Assembly: GCA_934233745.1 (NCBI GenBank)
Contig: CAKQGN010000008.1
Coordinates: 1-64,000, forward strand
Reading direction: 5' to 3'
From: an uncultured Clostridia bacterium
GTDB lineage: Bacteria; Bacillota; Clostridia; Christensenellales; CAG-917
Length of the DNA: 64,000 bases
Part shown: in pieces, positions 41,928 to 51,538 of the stretch
Layout: every line of letters starts with the position of its first letter
Numbering within the stretch: the stretch's first letter is position 1
Position numbers and translations under genes: made by a program
The notes under the pieces: generated by a model
Told to the model about the DNA's origin: nothing
Databases searched by the model: none
Seen by the model: the letters and a program-made list of their open reading frames with translations, nothing else

Positions 41928-43865
41928 TCATTTGATTTGTTTGGTGGCAACCTCGATAAGAGCGAGTTTTGCGAAGTCGGAAACGCTCATTGCGCCCAAA
42001 TCGCCATTGGCACGGTGGCGCACGGCAACGACGTTTTGCTCTGCTTCTTTGTCGCCGACAACGAGAATGTACGGCACTTTTTCAAGCTGAGCGTCGCGGA
42101 TTTTTTTGCCGAGCTTCTCACTTCTTACATCCGCTTCGGCACGCAATCCCATATCAAAAAGGCGGTTGCGAATTGTTGTTGCCGCCTCTGCCGTGCGGTC
42201 GGTGAGAGACAATACGCGTACTTGCTCGGGAGCAAGCCACATCGGAAACGCTCCGTTGTACTTTTCGATGAGCATGGCAAGTGTGCGCTCATAGCAACCG
42301 ATTGACGAGCGATGTATGATGATCGGGCGTGCCTTTTCGCCGTTTTCGTCGATATATATCATATCGAAACGAGTGGCAAGCGAAAAGTCGATTTGCACTG
42401 TGAAAAGAGTGTCCTCTTTGCCGTGTACGTTTTTGCCCTGAACGTCGAGTTTAGGTCCGTAGAACGCCGCTTCTCCCCATGCCTCTGTGTGTTCTATGCC
42501 GAGATCGGCAAGAATATTCTGCATGGCGGTTTCAACCTTGTTCCAGTCCTCGGCAGTGCCGACATATTTGTCGGGGTTTTTCGGATCCCAGCGTGAAAAA
42601 CGATAACTCACATCGTCCTGAAGTCCCAGCACGCCTACAAGATATTTGATGAGGTCAACCGCGCCTTTGAACTCGGATTCGAGCTGGTCAGGTGTGCAGA
42701 TTATGTGTCCGTCCGAGAGCGTAAACTGACGGATTCTCGTAAGTCCATGCATTTCGCCGCTTGCCTCTTTTCTGAATTCTATTGCGGTTTCCGCATATCT
42801 TATCGGCAAATCGCGATAGCTTTTGAGTCCGTTTTTGTAGATCGTGAATTGAAGCGGACAAGTCATCGGACGCAAGCACAAAATCTCGTCGTCCACGTCC
42901 TCATCGCCTATATAGAACATTTTGTCCTTGTAGTGATCCCAGTGTCCCGAAATGATAAAAAGATTGTTTTTGGTCATAATGGGAGTTTTGGTGAGCTGAT
43001 AGCCACGCTTTTGCTCCTCGTCCTCGACAAAACGCTCCATAATTTGAATTATGCGCGCGCCCTTGGGCATCATGAGCGGCAAGCCTTGACCTATGTTCTC
43101 GTCGGTCATAAACAAGCCGAGTTCTCTGCCAACCTTGTTGTGATCGCGCAGTTTTGCGTCTTCGAGTTTTTGGATATACTCGTCAAGCTCGGCATTTTTT
43201 GGGAAACACGTGCCGTAAATGCGTGTGAGCATCTTATTTTTCTCATTGCCTTTCCAGTACGCGCCGGTGAGCGAAGTCAGTTTGAAAGCCTTGATTTTGC
43301 CCGTTGACGTAAGGTGCGGACCTGCGCAAAGATCGATGAAATCGCCTTGTTGATAAAAGGTGATTTTCTCGCCCTTTGGAATATCTGCAAGCAACTCCGC
43401 TTTGTAGGGTTGTTTCATTTTGGCAATGCGCGCCTCCGCCTCTTTGCGGGTGCATTCGATGCGGGTTATGGGCATATTCGCTTTGATTATGCTCTTCATT
43501 TCCGCCTCGATTTTGGCAAAATCCGCTTGAGTTATGGGCGTTCTGAAATCGAAATCATAATAAAAACCGTTGTCGACGGCAGGACCGATTGCAAGGCGTA
43601 CAGTGGGATATATGTTTCGCACCGCCTGCGCCAAAATATGAGCGCACGTGTGCCTATAAACCTTGCGCCCCTCTACATCCGCAAACGTCAGCACCTCAAA
43701 AGCACAATCCTTGTCAACGAGCGTATCGAGAGAGTATACAACGCCGTCAATCTTGCAAGCGAGCGCACCCTTGGCAAATCCGTCCCCAACATGCTTTGCA
43801 ACGTCAAGCGCACTCAATGCGCCGTCAAAAGAAACCACTCTTCCGTCTTTCAATGTCAAATCCAT
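41928..43865 (-). CDS. thrS: Threonyl-tRNA synthetase
   Basis: Class II aminoacyl-tRNA synthetase, 645 aa. TGS domain (about 1-60), editing domain with HTCAHILAQAVRN and the metal-binding HxxxH, motif 2 region RYAETAIEFRKEASGEMHGLTR, zinc ligands around MTCPLQF and the anticodon domain VLSLTDRTAEAA. All present. No T-box leader is visible, although Firmicute thrS genes often have one; the leader is only about 55 nt. The 3' end carries a hairpin element. Confidence 0.98.
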   Translation of the reverse strand: MDLTLKDGRVVSFDGALSALDVAKHVGDGFAKGALACKIDGVVYSLDTLVDKDCAFEVLTFADVEGRKVYRHTCAHILAQAVRNIYPTVRLAIGPAVDNGFYYDFDFRTPITQADFAKIEAEMKSIIKANMPITRIECTRKEAEARIAKMKQPYKAELLADIPKGEKITFYQQGDFIDLCAGPHLTSTGKIKAFKLTSLTGAYWKGNEKNKMLTRIYGTCFPKNAELDEYIQKLEDAKLRDHNKVGRELGLFMTDENIGQGLPLMMPKGARIIQIMERFVEDEEQKRGYQLTKTPIMTKNNLFIISGHWDHYKDKMFYIGDEDVDDEILCLRPMTCPLQFTIYKNGLKSYRDLPIRYAETAIEFRKEASGEMHGLTRIRQFTLSDGHIICTPDQLESEFKGAVDLIKYLVGVLGLQDDVSYRFSRWDPKNPDKYVGTAEDWNKVETAMQNILADLGIEHTEAWGEAAFYGPKLDVQGKNVHGKEDTLFTVQIDFSLATRFDMIYIDENGEKARPIIIHRSSIGCYERTLAMLIEKYNGAFPMWLAPEQVRVLSLTDRTAEAATTIRNRLFDMGLRAEADVRSEKLGKKIRDAQLEKVPYILVVGDKEAEQNVVAVRHRANGDLGAMSVSDFAKLALIEVATKQIK

Positions 43866-43921
43866 AAAACCCTCCGCGCAATCTGCAACACCAAAGCAGT
43901 ACGCGCAATATAGTGAAAGAC

Positions 43922-43950
43922 ATTATAAATACGGCATCGATTTCTGTCAA
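43922..43950 (-). promoter_or_regulatory. Consensus promoter of thrS
   Basis: Minus strand TTGACA, 17-bp spacer, TATAAT: perfect sigma-A consensus. Confidence 0.8.
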
Positions 43951-44010
43951 CGAAAAACCGCAAATAAAAAACCATTGCTACATATGGTGGTGGCATATGT
44001 TTCAAACGAC

Positions 44011-44051
44011 AAAAAAAGAAACAGCCGCACTCGGCGACTGTTTCTTTTTTT
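44011..44051 (-). terminator. Rho-independent terminator after 44060-44299
   Basis: AAAAAAAGAAACAG / CTGTTTCTTTTTTT stem with an inner CCG..CGG step; T runs on both strands. Confidence 0.88.
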
Positions 44052-44059
44052 GTTTTTGC

Positions 44060-44299
44060 TTACAGTTCAAACATCTCAATTCTTAATCTTGATGGTGCAC
44101 TTAGTTGGTGACTATCACTTATTTGAGTAAGCCTTTCTTTTGCAATCCTATAATAGTGCTTTATTTCTCTCATTTTTAATTTGTTGTTTTGAGTGGCAGT
44201 ATCATAGAAATCAATAATTTTTTCCACCATCTCATCGGGATTGTTCTCATACGTATTTATAATGTCGACCAACCCCTGCGTATACATCTTAAAATCCAT
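44060..44299 (-). CDS. 79-aa hypothetical protein
   Basis: Unrecognised small soluble protein: MDFKMYTQGLVDIINTYENN, then predicted helices (MVEKIIDFYDTATQNNKLKM, HYYRIAKERLTQI). AGAGGTAAAAAA precedes the ATG and a strong terminator follows, so it looks real. It is all-helical with no cysteines or membrane segment. A regulatory or toxin-antitoxin role cannot be assigned. Confidence 0.6.
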   Translation of the reverse strand: MDFKMYTQGLVDIINTYENNPDEMVEKIIDFYDTATQNNKLKMREIKHYYRIAKERLTQISDSHQLSAPSRLRIEMFEL

Positions 44300-44364
44300 T
44301 TTTTTACCTCTTTTATAATATTTCCATCAATTCACAAGTGATATAGAATCAATGGATTGAATAC

Positions 44365-47300
44365 TTAAAGTGAAATCGTGCCGTCCGTGCAAATAACCTG
44401 TGTCGCCGACACGTTGCCATTCCAACCATCGCCTTTTGTGATTGCATTCCACTGCTCTATCGTGCCTTCAAAATTGATAGTGTCTAATCTATTACAATTT
44501 GCAAACGCGTTTTTACCGATACTCGTTACACTGTTGCCTAGTGTAACACTCGTCATACTATCACAAGCAATGAAAGCCTCGTCACCGATACTCGTCACAC
44601 TGTCGGGGATTATAATGCTCGTCAAACTGTAGCAATAATAGAAAGCACAATCGCCGATGCTCGTCACACTGTCTGGAATAACTATGCTCGTCAGCCCTGT
44701 GCATTCACGGAAGGCATAACCGCCAATGCTTGTCACGCTGTCGGGGATTATCACGCTCGTAAGCCCGCTGCAATCCTGGAAGGCACTCCCGCCGATGCTC
44801 GTCACGCTGTCGGGGATGGTTACGCTCGTCAGTCCACTGCATCCACAGAAGGCATTATTGCCGATACTCGTCATGCCATTACCGATTGTAACACTCGTCA
44901 AACCAGTGCAATCACGGAAGGCATAATCGCCGATGCTCGTCACACTGTCGGGGATTGTGATGCTTGTCAAACCGCTGCAACGATAGAAGGCATCCCAGCC
45001 GATGCTCGTCACGCTGTCAGGGATTACTACTCTTGTCAAATTGCTGCAACCAGAGAAAGCAGAACTGCCGATCTCGGTCACGCCGTCACCAAACAAGGAA
45101 AGCGTCACAAGCTGTTTACGCTGTTCATTATTCAATTGTTCAAGCAACCGAATGGGGATTGTTGCGTTCTCTATAATGCAATTTGCAAAAACAGAATAAT
45201 CGCCTACACGCTTTACACTTTCGGGCATAATGATGTTCCTGAGTGTTTCACTCCCGGCAAACGCATAACTGCGCACAAAGAAAGTGCCGTCCTCAACGGT
45301 GTAATCTGCCGTGTTTCTGTTGGCATACGACAAAAACACTTTGCCGACTTCGCAGTCAAAATAGAACACATCGTCACGCTCGACAATATGTGTATTTTTT
45401 GCAAGCGTGTTTGTCGCCTTATATTTTTGAGTTGACATCGTTGTGCCAATCGTGACGTTGATAGAATACGTTGTGGAATCGTCTGCAATATTCAAATCCC
45501 CATAATTGACAGAAGCGGACATCACAATGTCGCCCTTCACCGTGCAATTGTAAAGTTTTGCATTGCCAAGCGGTCGAACGTAAAGATAGTCCGCGCTATT
45601 TGTGTGATTTACGCTGACATACAACTCTTTGAAAGTTGCGTCATAAATCGAGCCGCCTTGGAACAAATCAAAATATTCATATTTTGAAGTATCCACAACG
45701 TTGCTGAGACCGCGGATTGTGTGTCCGTTTGCATCAAAAATACCGGTGAGTTTGATTTGCGCTTTGGTTTGTACGCTTCTCAAATCCAAATCGTTCATCA
45801 ACAGATAATACCCGTCTGTCATCGCAAAGAAATCTTCAACGGTATATATGCGTTTGAGCGCAGTGACATTGTGAATGCTATCACTCCAATAGTCGTTTTT
45901 GAAATCGCAACTCTGTGTGGTGTGGCCATAGTCGGCATAGCCGTATTCGATGCTGGTGATAGAAATATCTTTTGTGAATATTCTACCGCTGTCCACTGTC
46001 ACAAAATCGTCACTTTCGTTGACTTTGAATACGGTGTAGCCGTCCTCGTTGTCAAAACTAAGATACACGCCGTCGCCGGTGTTTTCATATTTACTTATCG
46101 TTATGGGTGTATATGTGATATTTATATCCTTATATATAGGATACTCAACCTCAACGCTTGAGTCGATTGTTTGATTGACTTCTATTCCGTTTATAACGTA
46201 ATCCACTCTGTCAATTGCAAACTTGCAAAGTCCCGACGTGGTAGGCACAAATTTTACAATTGCACTTTCGATTCTGTCACCGCCAACGACGGTTGCTTTT
46301 TGTCCGTTCACGTATATACCGGTGAGTTCGATTTCCGCCTCGTTTGCAAAATAAACACGCAAGTTGAGTTCTTCGCCGAGTTTGACAACGTTGTTGTTGA
46401 GCAACGTGAGGTTGTTCACAACAATTTTGTCAACGAGCGTTGAGTATTTTGCGTCAACATTGGCGGTTATTTCACCTTTGCCGTCATTCAAATCATACTT
46501 GTATTCGACAACAACTTTATATTCTTTTCCCGATTCAAGTCCGTCAAAAGATACGTGCGTTGCAAACGGCACGGATTTGACTTTGTTTTCCAATCTATAA
46601 AGCGCAATTTCAACGACACTTCCAACACTGTCAACGTCCGTATATGCAACGTTGCACTCAATGGTGTTTTGCGTGCTTGTCAAATTGCTTATCTTTGCAC
46701 TCGGTGTTGCTTTCGCTTTCGTCTTAATGTCTGCTGTCTTTACGATTTGTTGCTTTCCTGCTCCGTCGTTGAGATCATAGGTATATGTCACTTTGACAGT
46801 GTAATCATTGTTGGAAAGCAAATTCTCAAAAGTGCGCGCGGTCAAATCAGTCGCCAAGTTAGGTTCGTCATTTCCATGCAAAAGTTCTATCTTTGTAATC
46901 GCACCGACATTGTCCGTATCAGTTACGTTCAATCCGAACGAAATTGACGTTTGTGTTGATTGTACGTTTGTGATTTCAACAGTCGGAGTCGCTTTTGCAC
47001 ATGTGACAAACTCGATTACAATGGTTTCGTCTTGGTTTTGAAGATTTTTGTAGGTCGCTTTGAGTGTGTATTCGTTGTTGGACTTCAAGCCGTCAAGGTG
47101 CGTTGCGGTTATGTCAACGTCCTGCACCTTTGCGCCGTTTTGCCAAAGCGAGATTGCACTCATTTGCTTGTTGGCAAAAGATTCGTTCCACACAAAACCC
47201 CATTCAATGCTTTCTTTGCCGACTTGCACGTCTTTGAACAAAACGATTGTATCGGTATAGACTGCTTTTTTGTAAAGAGTGTTGAGTTTAGCACCGTTTC

Positions 47301-48171
47301 CGCTCAGGTTGTCATAAAGTGCGACAACACCGTATTGATACACTGTGTTTGGGGTGAGATTGTCAAAGACGATGTTTGTCTTTTCGCCGACTTTGATGTC
47401 CTTTGTCAGCATATTCACACCGTCGTACAGCACAGCTTTTGCATAGCCGCCGCTCTTTTCGATGAGTGAATACAAGTCCACAACTTGCGCGTCAAACGAG
47501 ATGCTTGTCATCGACTTTTGCTCGTTTGTTACGTTGACGTAGGTCTGATCGTCTGCTCTTACGCCTGCTTTGACGGTTCTATCCCCATCCATACGCACAT
47601 CTTTGATGTCCGTGCCGTCAACGTACTTGATTGCATCGATTGTGTATTCGACAATCCCTCCGACATCTCCCACGTTGACTTTAAGCACCAAATTCTCCAT
47701 GTCCGAGCCGTTCTCAAACATATAGTTGGAATACTTTTTACCATTGAGCGTGAATGACAAAATTTCGTAACTATCGGGGTTTGAAAGTCTGATTGTTATA
47801 AAAATATCTTGATTTTTGTCTGCATAATAAATGCTTTCCGCCGCACCTACAACGTCCAAAGTGCTGTTTGCTTTGTTCTCGATGCTCGGCGCATTTGGAT
47901 CTTCAAAAGGCTTGTTTTGGTCAAAATCATCGTCGCGTTTGTCATAATCGCCTTCAACACGCCCTTGTTCGCCCTGCAAATCTGCATTGCCGACATCATC
48001 GGAAGCCGTCGTTGCAGATGCCATCGCAAAATTGCGTGAAATTGTCATGCCCTTGTATACGGGCACTTGTTTTTCGCCAACTTTATCGCAAGCGGCAAAA
48101 ATACACGTCAAAATGACTGCCATTGTCAAAAAGGCTAAAATGCTGAAAATACGTTGCTTTTGGGTTTTCAT
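44365..48171 (-). CDS. Large BspA-type leucine-rich-repeat surface lipoprotein
   Basis: A 1268-aa exported lipoprotein. The start at 48171 follows GAGGGAGAAC and begins MKTQKQRIFS, a hydrophobic core and lipobox FAAC. The frame to 48261 upstream only translates leader RNA. Domains: acidic linker (about 45-95), several beta-sandwich repeats of fibronectin-III type (about 95-630; NLTPNTVYQYGVVALY, TYTYDLNDGAGKQ), a GLUG-like segment (GIFDANGHTIRGLSN, about 815), and nine 23-residue BspA LRR units (SVTSIGxxAFxxCxxLTSVTIPD) ending in a FEGTIEQWNAI cap. BspA proteins bind host or bacterial surfaces; adhesion is inferred. The transcript has a structured leader. Confidence 0.9.
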   Translation of the reverse strand: MKTQKQRIFSILAFLTMAVILTCIFAACDKVGEKQVPVYKGMTISRNFAMASATTASDDVGNADLQGEQGRVEGDYDKRDDDFDQNKPFEDPNAPSIENKANSTLDVVGAAESIYYADKNQDIFITIRLSNPDSYEILSFTLNGKKYSNYMFENGSDMENLVLKVNVGDVGGIVEYTIDAIKYVDGTDIKDVRMDGDRTVKAGVRADDQTYVNVTNEQKSMTSISFDAQVVDLYSLIEKSGGYAKAVLYDGVNMLTKDIKVGEKTNIVFDNLTPNTVYQYGVVALYDNLSGNGAKLNTLYKKAVYTDTIVLFKDVQVGKESIEWGFVWNESFANKQMSAISLWQNGAKVQDVDITATHLDGLKSNNEYTLKATYKNLQNQDETIVIEFVTCAKATPTVEITNVQSTQTSISFGLNVTDTDNVGAITKIELLHGNDEPNLATDLTARTFENLLSNNDYTVKVTYTYDLNDGAGKQQIVKTADIKTKAKATPSAKISNLTSTQNTIECNVAYTDVDSVGSVVEIALYRLENKVKSVPFATHVSFDGLESGKEYKVVVEYKYDLNDGKGEITANVDAKYSTLVDKIVVNNLTLLNNNVVKLGEELNLRVYFANEAEIELTGIYVNGQKATVVGGDRIESAIVKFVPTTSGLCKFAIDRVDYVINGIEVNQTIDSSVEVEYPIYKDINITYTPITISKYENTGDGVYLSFDNEDGYTVFKVNESDDFVTVDSGRIFTKDISITSIEYGYADYGHTTQSCDFKNDYWSDSIHNVTALKRIYTVEDFFAMTDGYYLLMNDLDLRSVQTKAQIKLTGIFDANGHTIRGLSNVVDTSKYEYFDLFQGGSIYDATFKELYVSVNHTNSADYLYVRPLGNAKLYNCTVKGDIVMSASVNYGDLNIADDSTTYSINVTIGTTMSTQKYKATNTLAKNTHIVERDDVFYFDCEVGKVFLSYANRNTADYTVEDGTFFVRSYAFAGSETLRNIIMPESVKRVGDYSVFANCIIENATIPIRLLEQLNNEQRKQLVTLSLFGDGVTEIGSSAFSGCSNLTRVVIPDSVTSIGWDAFYRCSGLTSITIPDSVTSIGDYAFRDCTGLTSVTIGNGMTSIGNNAFCGCSGLTSVTIPDSVTSIGGSAFQDCSGLTSVIIPDSVTSIGGYAFRECTGLTSIVIPDSVTSIGDCAFYYCYSLTSIIIPDSVTSIGDEAFIACDSMTSVTLGNSVTSIGKNAFANCNRLDTINFEGTIEQWNAITKGDGWNGNVSATQVICTDGTISL

Positions 48172-48246
48172 GTTCTCCCTCGCATTTTGGATTGCGGGGA
48201 TTGAAAACAATCTTGAAAAAATATAACAAGTGCATCCCCGCTGATT

Positions 48247-48353
48247 CTGCGACAAATCCACATGCTATACAATGCAAAAGCTATGTTACGCGGAAATACA
48301 CCTGTTACCGAAGTAATAGGACTTTTGCATTGTTATATTCAGATTTGTCGCAG
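48247..48353 (-). promoter_or_regulatory. Long structured leader hairpin of the LRR gene
   Basis: On the minus strand CTGCGACAAAT pairs with ATTTGTCGCAG, and ACAATGCAAAAG with CTTTTGCATTGT. The apex holds CCTATTAC-TTCG-GTAACAGG with a UUCG tetraloop. The promoter at 48358-48386 puts the 5' end right at this stem. It may protect the mRNA, act as a sensor, or be a small palindromic insertion. Confidence 0.6.
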
Positions 48354-48357
48354 TTTT

Positions 48358-48386
48358 ATTGTATGACAAAAAACACAGTTTGTCAA
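48358..48386 (-). promoter_or_regulatory. Consensus promoter of the LRR lipoprotein gene
   Basis: Minus strand TTGACA, 17-bp spacer, TACAAT; leader about 180 nt. Confidence 0.75.
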
Positions 48387-48401
48387 ATTTTTACATAGAT
48401 A

Positions 48402-48433
48402 AAAGGCATCGCAACAAATCGTGCAATGCCTTT
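48402..48433 (-). terminator. Rho-independent terminator after lacZ
   Basis: AAAGGCATTGCA, loop, TGCGATGCCTTTTAT on the minus strand, 58 bp after the lacZ stop. Confidence 0.8.
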
Positions 48434-48490
48434 CCGGTAATTTTTATACTAACTTTTATATAATTACTCTATAATACGCTTTATTCCGTT

Positions 48491-51400
48491 TTACGCTTTG
48501 ATGACAAAGCTGAATTCGTGGTAACGGTTGGGAAGTATCTTGTAGCGTTTCTTCGTGCAGGCAAGTGCGGGGACGTCGCCACCCACGCCGCGTTGCGCGC
48601 CGTCTATGTAAACTTCAACCACTCCGCCGTGTTTGAGTTCGTGCGCATGAGTTGCCTCTTCGAGTGCTTCTTGCGTGTAATCGTGTACGCTGAATTCAAA
48701 CGGTTTTTCGCAAGCGACAAACGTGAGTCCGTCCTCGCCTCCCACTTTGAGCCAGCGGGCGTCGGTGTGGTTGCCGTTCTCTTGCGGGACAAGATAGTTA
48801 TGCTCGAAATCCGCAATTTTACCCGAATAGATGCCAAGTTTTGCCGCCGCTTTGCGGTCGCAATAGTTCTCGTGCGGTCCTCTTGCGAAGAAGGTCATAT
48901 CATCGGATGTCGCAAGTCCCATACGGAAGCCGAATCTCGGAAGCGAGAACATTGCGTTTTTGACGCGCATTGTGATTTTCAAGCCGTCATCGCCTGCTTC
49001 GTACACCGTTTTGAGAGAGAGCATTTGCGGAGAGCAAGACCAGTCTATGACAAGCGACTTGTCGGTAATCGTCATATTTGACTTGACAAGGTGATCCTTG
49101 CAGGACTTGAAGAAGGTTTTGCCGAGCAGAGCAAGCGCGAAATGCGGAATTTGCGGAGATTTGTCGTTGTCGATTGCCGCGCGCCAGAAGTTGAGCATAA
49201 TCGGTGAGGAAAGTTTCTCTTTGCCGTCCACGACAATCGAAGAAATACAGCCGCCGTTCTTGGACACGGTTGCGCGCATTTTTCCGCATTCGAGTACGAT
49301 TACGCCGTCCTCGTTAAAAACGGTTTTGCCTTGCGCGCTCTTGAACTCTTGCGGGACATAGCCCGTCATATCGATTTGCTCGTAAGCAACGACGTCGCCG
49401 TCCTCGAACACGTCGAATTTGTCCTTCACAACCGCATAGCAGTTGATTGCGGTTTCTTTGCCGCTGTCTTTGATAGCGAACGGCATATCCACACATCCTT
49501 TTTCAAGCGGTTTGACAGAGGGCATATTTACAGTTTTGGTTTCTGTTACGACGCCGTCAAGCAAAAGCTCGAATCTCAACGCAAACTTGTCGAGATTGGT
49601 GAACATATACTCGTTTGTAAGCTCGATTTTGTCGCCTTTGCGTGCAAATTGCACTTGCTGATAGACCTTTGCAACCTCGTAGAATGCCGGATTCGGGCTT
49701 CTGTCCGCTCTGACGATACCGTTGAATGCAAACGTGCCGTCGTTGGGCTTGTCGCCCCAGTCGCCGCCGTAGGTGTACTCCACCACTCCGTCCTGATTGA
49801 CGCGCTTTATCGCTTGATCGGCAAAGTCCCAGATATAGCCGCCGCAAAGTCTGTCGTTGTTTCTGAAATGTTTCCAGTAGTCCTCGAAGTTTCCGAGGCT
49901 GTTGCCCATGCAGTGGGCGTATTCGCATTGGATAAACGGCTTGTTTTTGTACATTCTCGGTGTGAGAAGATGTCCAAAAGGTGCCCACAGTGCCATGGAA
50001 TGGATATGGCAACGATTGTGCGCAATCTCTTCCATTTGTTCTTCCTTTGTGTACATCTCGCTCATGATGTCGGTCGTTTTGAGATATGCGTCCGGCTCAT
50101 AGTGAATCGGACGAGTATTGTCAAGTTCGAGCGCGGCTTTTTTCATTGCGGGGAATGCTTTGCCGTTTCCGCTCTCGTTGCCGAGCGACCAGAACAGTAT
50201 GCAAGCATGATTGCGATAGGTCAAAACCATATTGCGCATGCGCCAGCACACTTGCTCCGTCCATCTTCTGCTCGAACGAGGCACACGAGTTGCAAGTCCG
50301 TGCGTTTCGAGGTTGTTTTCGCACATGACCATGATGCCGTATTTGTCGCAAAGCTCATAAAAATGACGACTGTTGGGATAGTGCGACGTTCTTATGCTGT
50401 TGACGTTGTGTTTTTTGAGAAGGAGAATATCCTTTTCGGTGTACTCTCTCGGCACGGCATGGCCGAAATCGGGATGAAATTCGTGGCGGTTTACGCCTCT
50501 GATTTTGAGTTTTTTGCCGTTGAGAGTTATGTATGGCTGCTTGCCGTCGATTGACGGAATTATCTCCACCTTTCTGAAACCGAAATCGATTTGACGAATA
50601 TCGTGAACGACTTTTTGTCCTTTTTCCGTTGACGTAAACGTAAGGCGAAGTTTGTATAGATACGGATCTTCCGCGCTCCAAAGGTGCGGATTTAAGATAT
50701 TTTCGGTTATTTTGAGTGTCATCGATTCGTCCTCGTCAAGACCGAGTACGGCAAAATTGCCCTCGCAAACAGTATTTCCGTCCATATCGAAAAGTTCGAT
50801 TTTTACGTCTGCGTCCGAAATCTCCACGCCTTTTGCGCAGTATACGCTTGTATCCACCAAAAGTTTTGCCTGCGAATAGTCATCGCTAAACTCCGCGCGT
50901 GCGTACATATCTTCGATGCGAACGTCGGGAAGGAAAATAAGGTTGACGTCGCGATAAAGTCCCGATATGCGCCACATATCCTGGTCTTCGAGATAACTGC
51001 CCGTCGTATAGCGGTATACAATGATTTTAAGCTCGTTTTCACCGACTTTTACATACGGCGTAATGTCATATTCCTGATAATCGAAAGTGTCCTCGCTGTA
51101 ACCGACAAACGAGCCGTTTACATAAACTTCCGCTCCGCTGTTTGCCGCAAAGTTGACATGGACGCTTCCCTCGACTTTGTCAAGCGTAAAATTGCGTCTG
51201 TACACGCCGCACGGGTTCTCGTTTTCGTTGATATGAGGCTTGCCCGTCGTGGCAATGGGATGCGGATAACGAATATTGGAATAAATCGGCTTTCCGTAAC
51301 CTTTTAGTTGCCAGTTGGACGGAACTTCGATTTTGTCCCACTCCTTCGGATTCGAATTGAGAATGGACGCCGAAACATAATATTTGAAATCCCACTCACC

Positions 51401-51511
51401 GTTTAAGAGGATAGCTTTTGCATTTCCGTTTTTGTCAAGGGGGAACCCTGCGCCGTGCTTCTTTTCAACATTGACGCAATACACGTCGGGATTGTTGTAG
51501 CAATTGTTCAT
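48491..51511 (-). CDS. lacZ: Beta-galactosidase (glycoside hydrolase family 2)
   Basis: Cytoplasmic enzyme that cleaves lactose and other beta-galactosides. The 1006-aa protein has the LacZ domain order: sugar-binding (about 35-210, YPHPIATTGKPHINENENPCG, DMWRISGLYRDV), two Ig-like domains around a TIM barrel, and the beta-sandwich domain 5 (HENYCDRKAAAKLGIY, HTDARWLKV). The acid/base Glu lies in WSLGNESGNGKA (about 444) and the nucleophile Glu in IQCEYAHCMGNSLG (about 528). No signal peptide. It begins 27 nt after the zinc-ribbon gene with no terminator between, so it looks like the last gene of the dnaG-sigA transcript. No lactose permease or regulator is next to it. Confidence 0.96.
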   Translation of the reverse strand: MNNCYNNPDVYCVNVEKKHGAGFPLDKNGNAKAILLNGEWDFKYYVSASILNSNPKEWDKIEVPSNWQLKGYGKPIYSNIRYPHPIATTGKPHINENENPCGVYRRNFTLDKVEGSVHVNFAANSGAEVYVNGSFVGYSEDTFDYQEYDITPYVKVGENELKIIVYRYTTGSYLEDQDMWRISGLYRDVNLIFLPDVRIEDMYARAEFSDDYSQAKLLVDTSVYCAKGVEISDADVKIELFDMDGNTVCEGNFAVLGLDEDESMTLKITENILNPHLWSAEDPYLYKLRLTFTSTEKGQKVVHDIRQIDFGFRKVEIIPSIDGKQPYITLNGKKLKIRGVNRHEFHPDFGHAVPREYTEKDILLLKKHNVNSIRTSHYPNSRHFYELCDKYGIMVMCENNLETHGLATRVPRSSRRWTEQVCWRMRNMVLTYRNHACILFWSLGNESGNGKAFPAMKKAALELDNTRPIHYEPDAYLKTTDIMSEMYTKEEQMEEIAHNRCHIHSMALWAPFGHLLTPRMYKNKPFIQCEYAHCMGNSLGNFEDYWKHFRNNDRLCGGYIWDFADQAIKRVNQDGVVEYTYGGDWGDKPNDGTFAFNGIVRADRSPNPAFYEVAKVYQQVQFARKGDKIELTNEYMFTNLDKFALRFELLLDGVVTETKTVNMPSVKPLEKGCVDMPFAIKDSGKETAINCYAVVKDKFDVFEDGDVVAYEQIDMTGYVPQEFKSAQGKTVFNEDGVIVLECGKMRATVSKNGGCISSIVVDGKEKLSSPIMLNFWRAAIDNDKSPQIPHFALALLGKTFFKSCKDHLVKSNMTITDKSLVIDWSCSPQMLSLKTVYEAGDDGLKITMRVKNAMFSLPRFGFRMGLATSDDMTFFARGPHENYCDRKAAAKLGIYSGKIADFEHNYLVPQENGNHTDARWLKVGGEDGLTFVACEKPFEFSVHDYTQEALEEATHAHELKHGGVVEVYIDGAQRGVGGDVPALACTKKRYKILPNRYHEFSFVIKA

Positions 51512-51538
51512 TTCCTTCTCTCCTTTGCAAATTGTGTC

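Noticed and set aside
44500..45080. Regularly spaced repeats that might be a CRISPR array
   Set aside because: Period is 69 bp, in frame with a long reading frame, and the repeats encode LRR units with no unique spacers.
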